A program made the translations under genes and the position numbers. Positions 46,501-58,900 of a stretch of 64,000 bases of DNA are shown here, one piece after another. The notes beneath the pieces are model-generated. The model was not told the origin of the DNA. It saw only the letters and a program-made list of their open reading frames with translations, and did no database searches. The number at the start of each line of letters is the position of its first letter. The first letter of the stretch is position 1. The DNA is from Azolla caroliniana (taxonomy: Eukaryota; Polypodiophyta), in assembly GCA_043228905.1 (NCBI GenBank), contig JBHGNT010000013.1, positions 10,664,001-10,728,000 on the forward strand, written 5' to 3'.

Positions 46501-46799
46501 ATTTCATGTTTGATGGTAGACATGGGGGTGAAAGCCTTTGTTAAGAAGTTAAAGGCATTCATTCTAATGTGGAACGTTTAGATGTTGGGAGCATGTTGGG
46601 ATAATTTCCTCAAAGGCATATTTAGGTTTTCTAATGGCTTTATAGGAGGATTTCGTTAGACCTAAATACATACATACGTAGGTAGAGAAGGTTGCTAAGA
46701 AGTCAATAACAATTATTATAATTACATACGCTTTTGATCGAGAGAGGGGGGTTTACTATTTGTGAGATCTTATTCTTGTTAAATTACATTATATGGTAG

Positions 46800-47140
46800 T
46801 AGAGCACGAATTGGTTGGATTGAGTTTGCCATCAAGGAAGTCATGCATTGTTCAAGATCTTGTAGATGGCCCTATCATGTTTTTGGCACCTAATCATGAA
46901 AATGTTAGCAAGGCAAAAGATGTGTGAGAAATGTTTACAAATGCTTCCGCCTTGATAGTTAATATGCATAAATCTGTCCTCACTTCATGTACAAAACAAG
47001 ATGTGTTAAGGTTTTTTTTTAAAGCAAAAAGATGTGTTAAGGTTGGTGTGGTCAAGAAGTATAGTGCATGGTGGTGTGATTTGGCATCACCTTGGATATC
47101 CAATCTAGTGGAAATCTCTTATGTGAAATTTATTGAGTAG
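46800..47140 (+). pseudogene. Second LINE RT fragment
   Basis: Contains IMFLAPNHENVSKAKDV, then MFTNASALIVNMHKSVLTSC, matching the segment after the FADD box of plant LINE RTs. It is a separate copy because the corresponding part of the first LINE lies at 44985-45110. Confidence 0.6.
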
Positions 47141-48055
47141 GTATCTAAAAAATTGGAGGACAAGTTTCTGTATTGAAGATCTCATTTCTAGCATTTTCAT
47201 TTATAGCTTAAGGTGATCCAATCAATTATGGTCAATATGGTATATTATTATCTTCTTTTGCTGACATGGTCGAATAAAGCTCTTGAAATGGTGCCACTCA
47301 ATGCGGATGTAGTTATGGAAGAGAAAAAGGAAATGTGGCATATCGTGGTTAGCAATGGGATCAAGTTTGTACATCTAAGCGTCTTGATGGGGCATCAATA
47401 TTAAATTTATATGAGTATATGGTAGCTCATCAGTTTACCTTCATTCAATTTATGTTTGAGGGTGTACAACCTTAGATGGAAATAGTGGCATGCTTAATTG
47501 AGAAAGCAGGAATTAAGTTTGGAAATAAGATAGTTCTAAGAACTAATTGGTGTAATGTCATCGATTTTGAAAGATATGTCAAATGTGTAGGGTATGTGAT
47601 AGTTTACTCATCCATTGATTGACATATGGGCAGCGTATGTTGGGTTTTGTGCAATGGCATCTTTCATAAGAAAGGAGATATGCCAATTCTTTATAAATGG
47701 AGGTTTTAGCGACATCAAGGTTGTTGGGATTTTAAGATAAACTTCTTAACCTTCGATTTAGTTAGATGGCTAGTTTAGGCTTGGTAACAATGAAGGTTGT
47801 TATGTTGGTTTGATAAGGACGATTAATGTCCTTTCAAATAGCAAGACCATTCATACTCCAAGAGGTTATAGTTGCAAGGGATTCACCTCCCCAATTCATG
47901 CTTTGGGATGATAAGCGACAAGGATTATTATTGTTGCATGACCTAATTCAATTTAGATGGTGGATCTCAAGAACTTGATTGGGCGTTTGTTGGAAACAGG
48001 AGATCGACTATGCATATCAATAAATGATGTTAATGACAATGACAAGTCGATTGAT
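47141..48055. other. Decayed sequence, nothing assigned
   Basis: Short plus-strand frames (for example 47213-47404) without a recognised domain. Probably retroelement debris. Confidence 0.5.
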
Positions 48056-48634
48056 AAACAGAAGTGGATGGAAGAAAGGGTATGGGTGTTTTTCCGTAAG
48101 CCCATTACACAATGGTTCCATGTGTGATCACGACATGTTGCTATTCTCGATTTGACACTAATGGATAAGGTATTTTATTGATTTGGAGCGGAGTTATGGT
48201 TGGAGATTTAGCATTGAGAGGGGGGGGGATGCCTAAAAACAAAGAGAAAGATTTTGCCAATAGTGGAATGTGTGTTTATTTTGTGTGTTCAATGGAATTG
48301 GAACATAGTGAGGCATCGATTTCTTTCTACGGTGGATGGCTATACATACATAAACAGAAGTGGATGGAAGAAAGGGTATGGGTGTTTTTCCGTAAGCCCA
48401 TTACCCAATGGTTCCATGTGTGATCACGAAATGTTGCTATTCTCGATTTGACACTAATGGATAAGGTATTTTATTGATTTGGAGCGGAGTTATGGTTGGA
48501 GATTTAGCATTGAGAGGGGGGGGATGCCTAAAAACAAAGAGAAAGATTTTGCCAATAGTGGAATGTGTGTTTATTTTGTGTGTTCAATGGAATTGGAACA
48601 TAGTGAGGCATCGATTTCTTTCTATGGTGGATGG
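48056..48634 (+). repeat. Tandem duplication, two units of about 295 bp
   Basis: AAACAGAAGTGGATGGAAG... starts at about 48057 and again at about 48352. The copies differ at only a handful of bases (CACAATGG/CCCAATGG, ATCACGACATG/ATCACGAAATG, one G in a G-run, CTACGG/CTATGG), so the duplication is young. The second unit runs into the ATAC microsatellite. Confidence 0.9.
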
Positions 48635-48690
48635 CTATACATACATACATACATACATACATACATACATACATACATACATACATACTA
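48635..48690 (+). repeat. (ATAC)n microsatellite
   Basis: About 13 perfect ATAC units directly after the tandem duplication. Confidence 0.95.
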
Positions 48691-48699
48691 GTTTTGGAG

Positions 48700-49095
48700 G
48701 TGTACCAATTTAGTGTGGATGTCTTTGGCTAGTTTTGGAAATAATGCAAATGCTCTGCTGCTTCTTCTTCTTCTTCAGAACAAAAACAGAAGAAGAAGGT
48801 AAAAAACAGAACAAAAGGTAATAAGAATAAGACGACGCAGGAAACGAAGAAAGGAAACGCAGGAAGCAGACGATAAGAGAAAAGACAGGGAGCTCTTCAA
48901 GCTGAAGGGGGGGAGGAAGAGGAAGAAAACCACAGGAAGTTTAGCCAAAGGCTTTGACAGAGACAGAAGAAGAAGAAGAAGAAGAAGAAGAAGAAGAAAG
49001 GGGAGAGGGTGTGAAGAAGGAAACGCGGATTTGTTTCGGGCCTTCTTTTTTGTTTTGTTTGTTTGTTTGTTTGTTGTTGTTGCGAGGTCTGAGAT
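48700..49095 (+). promoter_or_regulatory. Upstream region and 5' UTR of the U11-48K gene
   Basis: Contains CTTCTTCTT (48760-48777) closely followed by GAAGAAGAAGG (48788-48800), then (GAA)n at about 48966-48998 and TTTG repeats just before the start codon. GA/CT-rich 5' UTRs are common in plant housekeeping genes. No clear TATA box is seen in the short unique sequence left of it, where transposon debris begins within about 400 bp of the ATG. Confidence 0.5.
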
Positions 49096-52000
49096 ATGTC
49101 GGGAAGATTTCCTGGTTTCCCTACATTTCGAGCTACTGCAGCCTCTGGTTTTTACCATCCTTTAAACGAGCCTCAGGATTATGCACCTCCCCCAGGTATA
49201 TCTCCTCCTCCACGTACAATATCTTCTTCTTTACCCACACCAAACACGGGTCAATATTCTTGGAGTTCTTCTCCCATGGCGACGTCAGAAATGCAAGGAA
49301 TTTACACTTCTTCCATTTCTCACAATCCGCAGTATCTCCCTTTGATTTCGGCACCACCATATGCCTTTGAGAACCATGTCACAGATAGACATGCTAAAGG
49401 TCTCCTTGATATTGCACCAGGAACAAGTATTTCCACATCACCTATGGTTGAGATGGATCGTTCAAATTCTAAAGATCATTCTTTTCCCTTAAATGCTGAA
49501 GCTCATTCCGTTCACTTGATGAACGGCATCAATCCTTCATTTCCTGTGAAGGATAAAAATCTTTCCTTTCCAAGAGCAACAAATGATGTTAAGGGATTTA
49601 TTGAGAAGCTGAGAGGACTCATCTCTCAAGCTAATCAAGCTGTAAGTGAAATCTTAAGCTCCGCAAAAATTAACCATGATGCTTTACCGCTGATATGCGT
49701 TGACCGGATGAATGATAACCTTCCTTTGAGGAAAATATTTACAGATTCTATAGACACAAAGGGCAATCTTGAAGAAGAAACTGATAGTTTTGCAAAGGCT
49801 AAGAAAATTTTCAGTGGTCTATATGAAAACATGAAGAGCAAGAAAGATTTCAGTAATGCCTTCTTTTACAATGATGCTCCTGGTGTTGTGCAGATGCCGG
49901 CTTGTATCGATGCTTCTAACAGTGAAAACATTACACTGCCAGACTTTGCAATGGGAGAGGTATGGACTGAACTTATGTCTTGTAATGAGAGTGAAGGAGA
50001 TTCTTGTACTCATTACAATGTTGTACAAGCTACACTGCTTCCATCTCAACTATGGTCATTAGAGAAAGAAATTGATAAATGGAAAGAGCTTCCTTCTACG
50101 TGCAGTTTGGTTCATTTGGAGATGATGCGTGCGTTGAAAAAAGTGAAAACGGGAGACCTTAAGAGATTTCTTGTCATGCATTTACCTTCTCATGCTATTG
50201 TTCCCTACAGAAGAAAACAAGTGGATCATGGTCTTTTCCTTCTAGTCTTCTGTCTCAGGGCTGTGCATCGGATAGCTGATTTATGTACCTCAAAATCTGG
50301 TGTTAGTAGAAGCTTGCATGAGAAGAATGAACAGACACATGTAAGTGGATTAGAATCACAAATGATCGAATTCAAGGTCTTATCGGACAGTGCAAGTTGG
50401 CTTTCTGTGCAGCTCTCACCAATTTTTTATCCCACAGCTACCAAGAATGTAGTTTTTGATTGTTATAAATATGCATTAAAGTGTGCTATTCGCTGCATTC
50501 TTGCAGTATCACAAGCCAGTTCTAACACTGATGTAGGTAGTAACAGCTCATCCCAAGTAGGTTCTATAGTCAGAACCTACGAGGGAAGAATTATGTCGCT
50601 AAAAGGAGTTTGTAAAGAGTCAGAAAGCTTGTCAATTGTAGATTCTGTTAAAGTGGACAATGTTGATTGTAGAAAAGAACCCGAGGACCCAAATTGCTCA
50701 GCTGGTGATGATAATAACAGTGGCATGTCTTCTGTTGGTGAACGGCCATTGCCACTATATCATTTAACAGAAGCAATTGTAGCCCTTGAAGAATTAGCAG
50801 CTTCTCAGAGACGTATAAAGTCTGATTCGGAGTTTTTTAGTTCTTCACCATATCACAGGTGCCAAATCTCTTCTCCCCTCCAGTATGAAGAACCAAGTTA
50901 ATTGCTTTAGAGTATGTCATTATTCTATTTCCTACAGGTCAGTTTTACACAAAACAATTGTGGAGCAGGCAGAAGGATTGCGTGCCACTCGAATAAACTA
51001 TAGAGCAGTACTTGAACATGATGGTTTAATGTGGCAAAAGCCTCACAACCAGGTGAATTTCTTCTGTGTGTCTGATCTCTTTTGTTAGTGAGCTAAGATT
51101 ATTTATACAATATCAGGAAATTTACTATAATTGTTCATATGTATCAAATATTAAAAAATCCTGCCTTCTTTTTGAAAAAATGATCTATATATGTTAATTT
51201 CTTTAAAGTTAACCCCCCCTAATCATATGACATTTAAGATTAAGCACATAACTTTTCTTTTCAAAGAATGTCTGAGTTATCCTACCTACAAAATAGGCCC
51301 TCTAATGTTTGGAGAAAAGATCCATTTACCTTACTTTGGATGAGAAATGTGCACTCCCAGGGAAGGGAATTATCCCCAAAGCTATAATATAAAGGCAAAT
51401 TTACAAAATTTATGAATTAAGTTCGGGTGGTTTGAAGATGTAATTACAAAATGCTCTTTAATTAGTAAGTGGGCATGTACAAACTGATCAATTTAGAAGG
51501 TTAATATGCTAGTTATGCTTCTAACCAGAGAGCATGGGCATGTTGTAATTAATAGAATTAAAAGCTTAATTTACTAATTGAAGCCCTACGTATGCTTCTA
51601 ATAGAAAGTGACTAATTGTAATCGAGAGAATTAGAAGCTTAATTTGCTAATTAGCAGTTTCTATTCGACACTAAACTAATCAAAATTGTTTGACAGGTTT
51701 AGATTATACATTATCCTTAAATGTGATTATTATGTTTTATCTAAATTTTCATGTGATTAGGAGCTTAGACTTGACCAAGTATGTAACTTGAAGGATATTT
51801 TGGCAATGTAGCGATAATATATATATTACCTATAGTTCCTTTTTTGTTCACGATTGTGTGCATGTGTTATTTCCTTTTGTGCTATTATATTTTTCTCTTT
51901 CTTTGTCTTTCCTTTCCCTTTCAACCTTTTTTTTATTTCGCCTATATTTGTAACTCAATACATACAATTTCCATTTACGTGATACTTTAGTACCGCACGG

Positions 52001-53183
52001 TGTCTCAAAGATACCCAACCCAAAACTCAATACATCTAATATTTGAAGATATTGTTGAGACCTTCTTGATTTTGGAATTATTTCCTAATGTCGAAGGTGA
52101 CTTGTAAATTGATGATTTGTACTACTGTTTAGTGGATGAAAGACCGTAATTGTTTTTTCCTGATGTCGAAAGTGACTTGTAAATTGATGATTTGTACTAC
52201 TGTTTAGTGGATGAAAGACCGTAATTGTTTTCCATGGACAACTATAGCTATGAAGACACCAAATTGTGAGTAGGACAATTGTGAATATAGGCCTGAATCC
52301 TATAATTTCTGAAGATGGGGTTATACAATAAGTGTGTTTAGTTTCCAACCATAATCACCATGTGAAACAGTAAAACCCATGTAAACACAGAACTTTGTTA
52401 TTTTGGTTCTTTTGACAGCATGTGACTGCCTCATTGCTCATTCTGCTTTTACGTATTACACTTTAGACATTCAAATTTATATATACGATACACTCTCAAT
52501 GTGTTTACAGGACTCAAATAGAAACAAGACCAAGGAAGAAATCTTAGCTGAGGAGAGAGATTATAAACGACGACGAATGTCTTACCGTGCAAAGAAGGTC
52601 AAACGAACACCTCTACAGGTAGAACTAAGATCAACCCACATTTTTATTTAGTTGCTACCTGCTTGTCAAGTAGAACCAGTGTTCAGGAATTCAGGTTTTT
52701 AAAAGATCATATATATTCTCTTGAAAGGTTTATGTTTTAGGACCTAGTAATTTAGGTTCACTTTGAGCATATGCTATGCAGGTTACAGGTGTATAAGCTC
52801 TCTGAACTGTTTGAAGTACGAAACTATTTGATTTACTTTCAACATGTTTAAAGAAGAAGAAAAATATCCTCTCTTGCAGGTTATAAAGGACATTATTGAG
52901 AGTCATATGGAAGACATAGTTGCAAGTGGTGGAATTGGTTGTGCTGGTCGGAAACCTCAAGATGTGCCACCTGCACACGAATCATCAGGAAGAGGTCTGC
53001 TTTGCCTTAATTTTCATATCGTAGTTTATATGGACATTTGTTTTGTCATGCTATTGCTTTCTGATTCCAGCTTTTTGTACGTTTTCAGTCGAACATTCAA
53101 ATGATAGAAGGATTGATAGGTTACATAAAAATGGCCGAAGGGATGACTATCGTGGACGGTCTCATAGCTCCAGTATCAAGTAG
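49096..53183 (+). CDS. U11-48K: U11/U12 snRNP 48 kDa protein (minor spliceosome)
   Basis: Five coding exons: 49096-50858, 50938-51052, 52511-52618, 52880-52994, 53089-53183. All introns are GT-AG and join in frame to give 731 residues. The assignment rests on the C-terminal part: VLEHDGLMWQ, LAEERDYKRRRMSYRAKKVKRTP and the following QVIKDIIESHMEDIVASGGIGC, which match what I recall of plant U11-48K, plus the long first exon with a central SQLWSLEKEIDKW region. U11-48K is a subunit of the U11/U12 di-snRNP and helps recognise the 5' splice site of U12-type introns. The tail is Arg/Ser/Asp-rich (RRDDYRGRSHSSS). Odd: where the CHHC zinc finger is expected (residues 201-221) only Cys201 remains; positions 207, 217 and 221 are Asp, Asp and Thr. 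Otherwise the gene looks intact. The start ATG follows a GA-rich 5' UTR and is the first of the frame. Confidence 0.85.
52084..52233 (+). repeat. 75-bp tandem duplication in intron 2 of U11-48K
   Basis: Two near-identical units (CGAARGTGACTTGTAAATTG...GACCGTAATTGTTTT) offset by 75 bp, first at about 52084, second at about 52159. Confidence 0.9.
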
Positions 53184-55575
53184 TATAGACCTGATACAGG
53201 TTACAATAGCTGAAAACAAGATTAAAGAAAAAAGGCTAAGCTTCATTAAGATGTTAATGGACTTCCTACTAGTTGCTGTACATATAAAGAGTTACTGAAG
53301 TGAGTGGTGAGTTTACATTTCTGTGGAAGGTAAATCAGCTGCTAGCACTAGGAGTGTTGTATTGGAAATCATGCTAAGAAGGAAGCTGATTTATGATACC
53401 AACGTCTGTATCCTTTCCAGTATCCTTCTAACTTTGTATTTATTATTGTTGCAACTTTTCTCTTTTATCTACAAACTCCCCCCTCGCCCCTCGCCCCCGG
53501 GCACAAAAACAAGGTAATTTGTTTTTCTGTGGAGAGTCATGAGACTTGTTTTCAATGTTGAAGCTAGGACTAGGATATTTTGTCTGCATTCTTAACAGTC
53601 ATATACCTTTCCAAAATATTATTCTCTTCTCGTTTTCAGCTCTGGCCTAGGGAACTCACCAAATATAATAGTATATTCTAGTGCTCCTTAAGACTTAATG
53701 AGGTACTTTGGAATTAATAGTTACGGAATTTTGCTTTGTGCTGTGCTTGAGGATCTAAAGATACTTGATATGTTTGTTTCCCAGATGAGTCCTGTATGAC
53801 TGAGTTGTTTGGAATCCCTTGTTTGAGGATTATGAACTACATGTTGGAGTTCACTAATGGTGTACATTTCGTTACGCTCCACACATTCCCATATTGAGCT
53901 GATGACAGATATTTGTTGTGTACTAGTATATTGATGGACTTGGTTCTACAATGTAAGATACTCTTTTATTATAATTTATTTATTGTCTGCATGATGAGTG
54001 ATGCATTATTTTCTCATGTAAATTTATGTAGATTAACTTGATCGAATGTTACTCCTTCGGACTTCCTCAAGAGGATGATCCAAATCCATTTTATTTGTGG
54101 ACAATAGTCTAGATCATCAAGACATGCAAATTTGAAGACGGGAGGTTGTGATGCTTAACTAGTAATATTGCAAATGTCTGGGAAGGAAATTTAAATCAAT
54201 TTCTTCCATTCAATATGACTTACCAATGGGAATTTATAAAATAAGCTTTTATGAATTAGAATCTCAACTTTATTCACATGAAAACTAATATTTTCCATGA
54301 TTATATCATAATATCTTTAATTGTATATTTGAATTTATGAGCTTAGTTTACAGCAATTAAGTGGTACGTTTTGCTAACTTGTTACCATATTATGTTTGAA
54401 GCATGTCATAGTTGATATAATTACAAGCTTGATTTTCGAATCTTTTAATTTAGTGTAGGCATGTCCTAGTTGATATAATTACGAGCTTGATTTGCTAATT
54501 TTTTAATTTAGTGTTGGCTTAATTTGCAGATAAGTTGTTGAATCAATGTGTTCACTGTTTTGGATGAGTTATTTTTTGAGTGAAGAGTTTAAGGTCACGT
54601 TAATGTGATTAAGCATTGTAACTAAAGGCATATGCCATAATTAGAAAGACCTTTCATTACGAACACGTCATTGAACCCTAAGTACAAGACTTGAACCCAC
54701 AGCCTTAAGGCTTCTAAACACAACTGAAAGTGAAAGGGGTGTAAGTGGGCAAACAAGTTGCAAGAAAGTCACATTTGCATATCAAAGCAAGCAAGTTAAT
54801 GCAGATATCTATGAAAATTTATTGAATGGATGGGGGTTGACATTTAATCATAAAACTGCTATTCTGAGTTTATAAACTATATATGAATTTAAACATAAAA
54901 CTGTTATTCTTTGAGTTTGTAAATTCGTAAGCAATATATTTATGTGAAATCTTGTAATTGTTTCAAAATCTAAATGTCATAAATAAAATATCATGTGATA
55001 TCGAGTAAAAGTATTTCATGTCTCATTTTCTAATCAAGATACTATAAAATTATGTCACATATTGTCAAGCATAAATTTTTTTGTCATGTTTTCTAATCCA
55101 AATATTGTAAACAAAAATAATTAATGGTGTTAGCTTGAGGATCAAGCACTTATTGCTGGTGACATTTCACAAGACTGATTGCATGTAGCCTAAGACATCT
55201 ATTTATACTAGGTAAGGGGGGTTAAGATTATGGATTGAGATACTGAGGTTAATACCTTCAAGTTCTAACAAAGTCATAAAAATCTTTTAGAAAAGTTGAA
55301 TTAGCTTGAGACATTCTTGAAAAGTCAATTGTGGGCATTCAAGATTCCCGTTTTACTTTATGTTTCGTTAGAGTGTTCGGTGCTATGAGCTTGCTTCTAG
55401 GCAATGAAGAACAGACAACATTGGAGTAAGTATATATTATGTTTGATATCATAGTTAAGAATGTATGGAAGATAAAACATATAGAAATGGATTCATTATA
55501 GTAAGATAACCATGTTGGATTCTCACATTTACCTGAAGGGCAATAATACAAGTACAAGAATGAGCATGCAACAAA
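53184..55575. other. Intergenic region between U11-48K and P4H
   Basis: Presumed 3' UTR of U11-48K, then AT-rich spacer without a gene. A 57-60-bp duplication (CATGTCMTAGTTGATATAATTAC) occurs at about 54405-54520. A tRNA-like relic in minus orientation (box B-like GGGTTCAAGTC) lies near 54689-54700. Confidence 0.6.
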
Positions 55576-55803
55576 CACACATACATATACATACATACAT
55601 ACATACATAACATACACAACACACATAACATACATAGCATATATACATATACATACATACACAACACACATAGCATATATACATATACATACATACATAC
55701 ATACATACATACATACATACATAGCATATTTACACATACATATATATACATACATACATAACATATATGCACATACATACATATACATACATACATACAC
55801 ATT
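55576..55803 (+). repeat. Compound (CATA)n microsatellite
   Basis: CATACATATACATA-type repeats with ACAC interruptions about 150-380 bp upstream of the P4H start. They generate a spurious Tyr/Cys/Met-rich frame on the minus strand. Just after them, GCGTTCGATTCC (near 55829) resembles a box B. Confidence 0.9.
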
Positions 55804-55910
55804 ACATTCCAATTCCATGAAGAGGTCTCGCGTTCGATTCCGTCTGCTTCCACAAGCCAACAAACAAGAACTCTGCCTCTCTCTCTCTCTCTTCCTCCTG
55901 TCTCTCCTCA

Positions 55911-55945
55911 GAAGAAGAAAAAGAAGAAGAAGAAGAAGAAGAAGA
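55911..55945 (+). repeat. (GAA)n in the P4H 5' UTR, complementary to (TTC)n in intron 1
   Basis: About eleven GAA units end 8 bases before the P4H ATG. A matching (CTT/TTC) run of about 44 bases occupies 56179-56222, starting 10 bases after the exon 1 donor. A further CTTCTTCTTCTTCTTC encodes the Ser run after the start codon. In pre-mRNA the two tracts are complementary and bracket exon 1. Confidence 0.85.
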
Positions 55946-55953
55946 CAGGAGAA

Positions 55954-58900
55954 ATGGCGAAAGGAAAGAAGTCTTCTTCTTCTTCGTCCTCCGCGCCTTC
56001 CCTCTGGACCATCTCCGTCTCCCTCCTCCTCACCCTCTCCCTCGCGCTGCTCCTGCTTCTGGTCCTTGGCATCGTTGCTGTCCCTCGACCTCCCTCCCAT
56101 GGCGGCGGCGGCGGCGCTCAGGTCTCTCTCCGCCTTCCTGCTTCCTCCATCATTCACAACGCCGAAAAGTAAGATCCTCTCTTCTTCTTCTTCTTCTTCT
56201 TCTTCTTCTTCTTCTTCTTCCTACTTGTCCAACTGATCGGCTTGGAAATTTTTGTCCTTTGCTTTATTTATTCGATCTTGATCGAGAATTACGAGTCAGT
56301 AAGCTGCAAGATTCTTCTTTCCCTTCTGACACAAAATCACAAACGTTAGCTCCTAACTGAAGGAGTCTACACCATTCAAATAATACGGAAGATTCTTATT
56401 TTTCTCATCGGAGGAGATCCGAAATATTACGATCCTGATAAAGCAATGATGAAGGATAAATCCTTATCTTCAAGATCGTACCACAAAGCTATGATCACCA
56501 CAAGGAAATGATGACTGATGTCTTATCCGAGAAAAAACGATCCACATAAAAGAAATGACTGATTATGAATCCCGATCTCAAAGATCATAACAGTGTCCAT
56601 GTTGATAATCCTAGAAACAACATTTATGATGAAGAGAAAGAAATGATGAAAGAGCATTGCAGCATCCATGGCCACATTTCTAGCTGCAGAAATGGTGCAT
56701 CGCTTCTGTTGTTAATTTCTTGGCAATCTTCCAACGGTTGAAATAGTTAAAGGAAGTCTACGAAAGTCTGAAAGATTGCTATTATTATAAGCCTTCGTTT
56801 TTTCCTGTCTAAGAATTATTAGAATTCCACCTCCTGGTTCTCATGACGAGTGATCTTTCTGAGATCTCGTTTTCAAGTTTAAATGGATGCATCTGTTTCG
56901 TCGTCGTCGATTTGATAGCCAATGGATGTAGCTTGTCAGATTTAGCATTGTTTTTTAGGTAATATTATGGAATTTCTTTCTCCTTTCTGATTGATTATGT
57001 TAATGTTTTATTTTTAGGCTTCAAAACAATGATGTGCATATGGAGCTCAAACCATGGGTGGAGCTTCTTTCTTGGGAACCACGTGCCTTTGTCTACCACA
57101 ACTTTTTGGTGCTCTGCTACCCTTTCAATATAGTACATTTATGAATATAATTAGGATGAGAACATAGTGAATAGTCAATGGGAACTATTCTTTGCATACA
57201 TGGTTTATGCTTATAATTGCTCAAAACATAGCAGATGCAATTACTATTCATTGTTTATTCAAAGTTCTAATGATACTCCACATGTACAAAATGTCTTTTA
57301 GAATTGGATAAAGAAGAAGTTCCAAAATATACATGGGAAGACTTAAGTAAATGCAAAGCTTAGGAGGAAGGGGGGAGTAAGAGAGAGCATTCAAGTACTA
57401 TAACTTTATGAGTATTACTGTGCATTGCTGAGGACTCTGGCTCACAACTACTCTAGGCTCATTTCTGAATTATGAAAAGTAAACCCCTTTCATAACCACG
57501 TCATGGATTGAGTATAACACCAAAAGACAAGTTTACTGCTTGTGTCAAAAACTCCACATTGAAAGTCATAAGCAGGTTAAGTCAAGAAGAGAAAAAAAAC
57601 ATCTGATCAGACCACAGGCTAGACCATCAAACTCGCATGAGTCGGACCAACAACATCCTACAATTCACGATTGCTTGAGTTTTTATGCTCCCTCTTAGAT
57701 CCAGGATGCACCAACAATGCAGCGCATCTAGAATATCTGTGCACCTATCTAATAAGATAGGGGTCAATCATCAACGCATGGTTGTCATGCATGTGAATGG
57801 CAATTGCAATCTCCTAGATGGTCAAGTTGAAACCATTGATTTTCATTCTAATAAGTATTATAGGAAAACCCATAGCCATAACTTTAGGCTTCAAGGAAGA
57901 AAACCACAGAAGTCTCACGATTAACCTTGAGCAAGTTTTCACTTTTATAGGAAAACTAACTGTAGGCCACAAACGATTTACTTAGATAATATGGTGGAAG
58001 TTACAACTTGCTCACGCCCACCAACCGTACAGTTTCAGTACTTATTGTGTAGCAATCAACCCTACTTGTTGACCAAGGTAGAAATCATATTGAAGAGTTC
58101 ATAGGCGAAGCTTGACAAATATTTCTAAGAAAAGGATGAAAGATATATCTATATATCTATATATATATGGAGAGAGAGAGAGAGAGTGCTATAAAAATGT
58201 AAATTCATTTCAAAATGAATTAAGATCACAGCCTCTAGAAGACGCAACCTTTTAAGTATATGAAAATGGGCTTCAGTGTAGTCTATGGTCTATGCATGTA
58301 TTGCATATGCTTTTATGGACAATTTGAATGTCATGCATTCAAATATTTATCCCAGGCTACTTTTGAGTTTTATCTTGCATTTTGCATGAAATGAATTGTC
58401 CTTCATTTACCTTTTTCCATGGTTATATTTACTCAAGTAATATCATATTGCTCACTGAGTTGTTCTTTTTATGGGGATTTCACATAACATTCTGATTCTT
58501 CCTTATAGTGTAAGAAACTTGGGGTTCCATGTCACATTGAAATCTCTAATTAGAGAGAGAGAGAGAGAGAACCCTCCAAGCCTTAAGTATATATGAGAGA
58601 CTGGTGATTGGTCTTCTTTAAGCTGCTCTGTTGGAGTAGAGATTTGTAGAGAGGTCTGAAATGTGGTTTTTTAACATCAGACGAAAGAGGAATGCGAGTA
58701 TTTGATCAATCTAGCAAAACCTCATATGATGAAATCTACTGTGGTTGATAGTGCAACAGGGAAAAGCAAAGATAGCAGGTATGACAAACATTTTGGAGTT
58801 TTCTTACATGAAATAAAGGCACACACCTGTTGAAACACAGACAAGAACTTAATAACACAATGATTTGGAAGAAGATGGCTAAGAACAAGTTGCTCTTAGG

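Noticed and set aside
47213-48423. Possible hAT or other DNA transposase in the decayed frames
   Set aside because: No catalytic motif or terminal inverted repeat could be found; left unassigned.
49096-53183. U12-type introns in the U11-48K gene itself (self-regulation)
   Set aside because: All four donors (gtgcca, gtgaat, gtagaa, gtctgc) are ordinary; none has the ATATCC or GTATCC start of U12-type introns.
55339-56157. 272-codon minus-strand frame rich in Tyr, Cys and Met
   Set aside because: It is the translation of the (CATA)n microsatellite and the antisense of P4H exon 1; no domain.
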